From an uncultured Collinsella sp. (GTDB lineage Bacteria > Actinomycetota > Coriobacteriia > Coriobacteriales > Coriobacteriaceae): 22,791 bases of DNA. A model generated the notes under the pieces. It did not search any database. It was given only the letters and a program-made list of their open reading frames with translations, and was not told the DNA's origin. Numbering within the stretch: the first letter of the stretch is position 1; each line of letters starts with the position of its first letter. Positions 21,721 to 22,791 of the stretch are shown here, piece by piece. Where the stretch lies: the NCBI GenBank assembly GCA_934630385.1, contig CAKTWE010000026.1:1-22791 (forward strand). Reading direction: 5' to 3'. Position numbers and translations under genes: made by a program.

Positions 21721-22599
21721 CTATTTGAGAAGTTGGGCCATGGCGTTGACGAATTTTTGGACTTGGAGGGTGGGCTCGAGCGGGTAGTGCAAATAGACCG
21801 GCACCTCGCGGCCGCATAGGAACGGCACGCCCACAAAGGCCGGGTGCACACCCGACCATGCGCCGCAGGTGAGCACCGCGTCGCCCTTTTCCTCGGCTTC
21901 GTTAAAGAGCGCAAAGTCGAAGCTATCCACGTCGATCACGTCCACGCCGCCGTCGGCCAAAAGGTCAATGCGCAGGCTGTCCATGGCGTCGTTGCCGTGG
22001 CGCAGTACGCGCAGACGCATACCCTCCAAGTCGGCGATCGAAATACGGTTCTTGCGTGCCAGCGGGCTCGTGCGCGGCAGGTCGATATAAAACGGCACGT
22101 TGACAATGCGGAGCTTTTGGCAGGCATCACCCCAGCGCGGGGTCGAAAAACTCGACTGCACCACATCCACCTCGCGCCCCAGACCGCGCATGACGGTCTC
22201 GCGCTCATCGTAAAGGTCCCCCACCGGCACAATCTCAAAACGCAAGCGCGGCTCCATGTCGTGCACCTGCGGCCACAGCGCGAGCGCGTGGCGCCCCGGG
22301 CACATCATCGATACGCCCAGGCGCACCGCACCGCCATCGCCCGCCGCTCGCCGGGCGCGGCGCAACGCATCCTCGGATTGGCGCATGATCGAGCGCGCGT
22401 CGTCCACCAACAGCGCGCCCGCCGGCGTCACCTTGACGCCCGAGTGCGAGCGCTCGAACAACGTGATGCCAAACTCTGCCTCGAACCCCGACACCTGTTT
22501 GACGAGCGCCGGGGTCGACACGCGCAGCTTTGCCGCGGCACGCGAGAAACTTCCCAGCTCCGCGGCGGCCGAAATAGCGTCAAGTCGTCGATCGTACAC
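21721..22599 (-). CDS. LysR-family transcriptional regulator
   Basis: A 292-residue LysR-type regulator. The N-terminal helix-turn-helix is RLDAISAAAELGSFSRAAAK followed by LRVSTPALVKQV (about 4-36), then the linker helix, and a substrate-binding-like domain from about 90 to 290. The GTG at 22599 is chosen because GGGAG lies 6 bases before it and because it puts the helix-turn-helix at the usual distance from the N terminus; an ATG at 22632 would add 11 basic residues and has no site. The effector domain is divergent, and no metabolic partner gene lies inside the window; the target is probably a divergent gene beyond the right edge or the gene itself. The 192 bases from 22600 to the edge hold no coding sequence I can support, but are AT-richer and promoter-like. 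Confidence 0.9.
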   Translation of the reverse strand: MYDRRLDAISAAAELGSFSRAAAKLRVSTPALVKQVSGFEAEFGITLFERSHSGVKVTPAGALLVDDARSIMRQSEDALRRARRAAGDGGAVRLGVSMMCPGRHALALWPQVHDMEPRLRFEIVPVGDLYDERETVMRGLGREVDVVQSSFSTPRWGDACQKLRIVNVPFYIDLPRTSPLARKNRISIADLEGMRLRVLRHGNDAMDSLRIDLLADGGVDVIDVDSFDFALFNEAEEKGDAVLTCGAWSGVHPAFVGVPFLCGREVPVYLHYPLEPTLQVQKFVNAMAQLLK

Positions 22600-22791
22600 G
22601 TCAATCTCCCGTTTTCGCGCCTGTGACCGCATGGTGCCGCAGGGGGTTGTTTTCGCAGGTCACGCGCTCAATTGAGAATAACCTGCATCGCACAGTGTAA
22701 ACCTACGGTTAACGCCATTCTAACAAATATGCAATTCACCTGCGCAAATGCAAAGCATACGATAACCAGCGAAAACCACGTGGGTCGATTA

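Noticed and set aside
22633..22791. Start of another gene at the right edge
   Set aside because: AT-richer promoter-like sequence, but no start codon with ribosome site or open frame of meaningful length before the window ends.

Overview
The window looks like ordinary chromosome of a GC-rich, anaerobic gut actinomycete, most likely Collinsella or a close Coriobacteriia relative. This is an inference from gene content, strong GGAG-type ribosome sites, high GC and the mix of PTS, GH4 and UbiD-type genes. No rRNA, tRNA, CRISPR array, transposase or phage gene was seen. There are 18 supported protein genes, and most intergenic gaps hold palindromes.

Layout. (1) 1-2195: an aldose 1-epimerase-like gene and an acidic single-pass membrane protein of unknown function, both on minus, then a gap with two copies of a 29-bp palindrome. 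(2) 2196-8037, all minus: the most interesting region. In transcription order it holds a two-domain protein (LpdD-like prenylated-FMN chaperone domain fused to an isopentenyl-diphosphate-isomerase-like Nudix domain), a DASS/SLC13 transporter, an LpdC-like UbiD-family hydroxyarylic acid decarboxylase, a UbiX-type flavin prenyltransferase and a MerR-family regulator. A 26-bp motif with dyad symmetry (22 of 26 bases shared) lies upstream of both the fusion gene and the transporter-decarboxylase operon. (3) 8199-9452, plus: an MFS exporter divergent from the fusion gene. (4) 9683-13701: an alpha-glucoside PTS EIICB and a GH4 6-phospho-alpha-glucosidase on minus, divergent from an RpiR-type regulator. 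(5) 13762-15458: a low-molecular-weight phosphatase, then, convergent to it, a pyridoxamine kinase overlapping a small Cys-rich TIGR04076-type gene. (6) 15459-16016: a non-coding stretch with a 152-bp inverted-repeat element, a perfect 13-bp hairpin and a near-consensus promoter with MarR-type operator arms. (7) 16017-20251: a MarR regulator and the two subunits of a heterodimeric ABC exporter, in one overlapping operon. (8) 20252-22791: a 31-bp perfect inverted repeat, a terminator, a membrane-bound GGDEF protein and a LysR-type regulator.

How the genes may work together. Region 2 reads as a self-contained aromatic acid decarboxylation module. The transporter would bring in the acid and the UbiD enzyme would remove CO2. 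UbiX makes the prenylated FMN from FMN and dimethylallyl phosphate. The LpdD-like domain would help cofactor maturation or delivery, and the fused Nudix domain may act on the prenyl donor. The MerR protein is the natural candidate for the shared dyad. The enzyme families are well supported; the substrate, the Nudix reaction and the regulator-operator pairing are inferences. Regions 4 and 7 are conventional sugar-uptake and drug-export type operons with local regulators.
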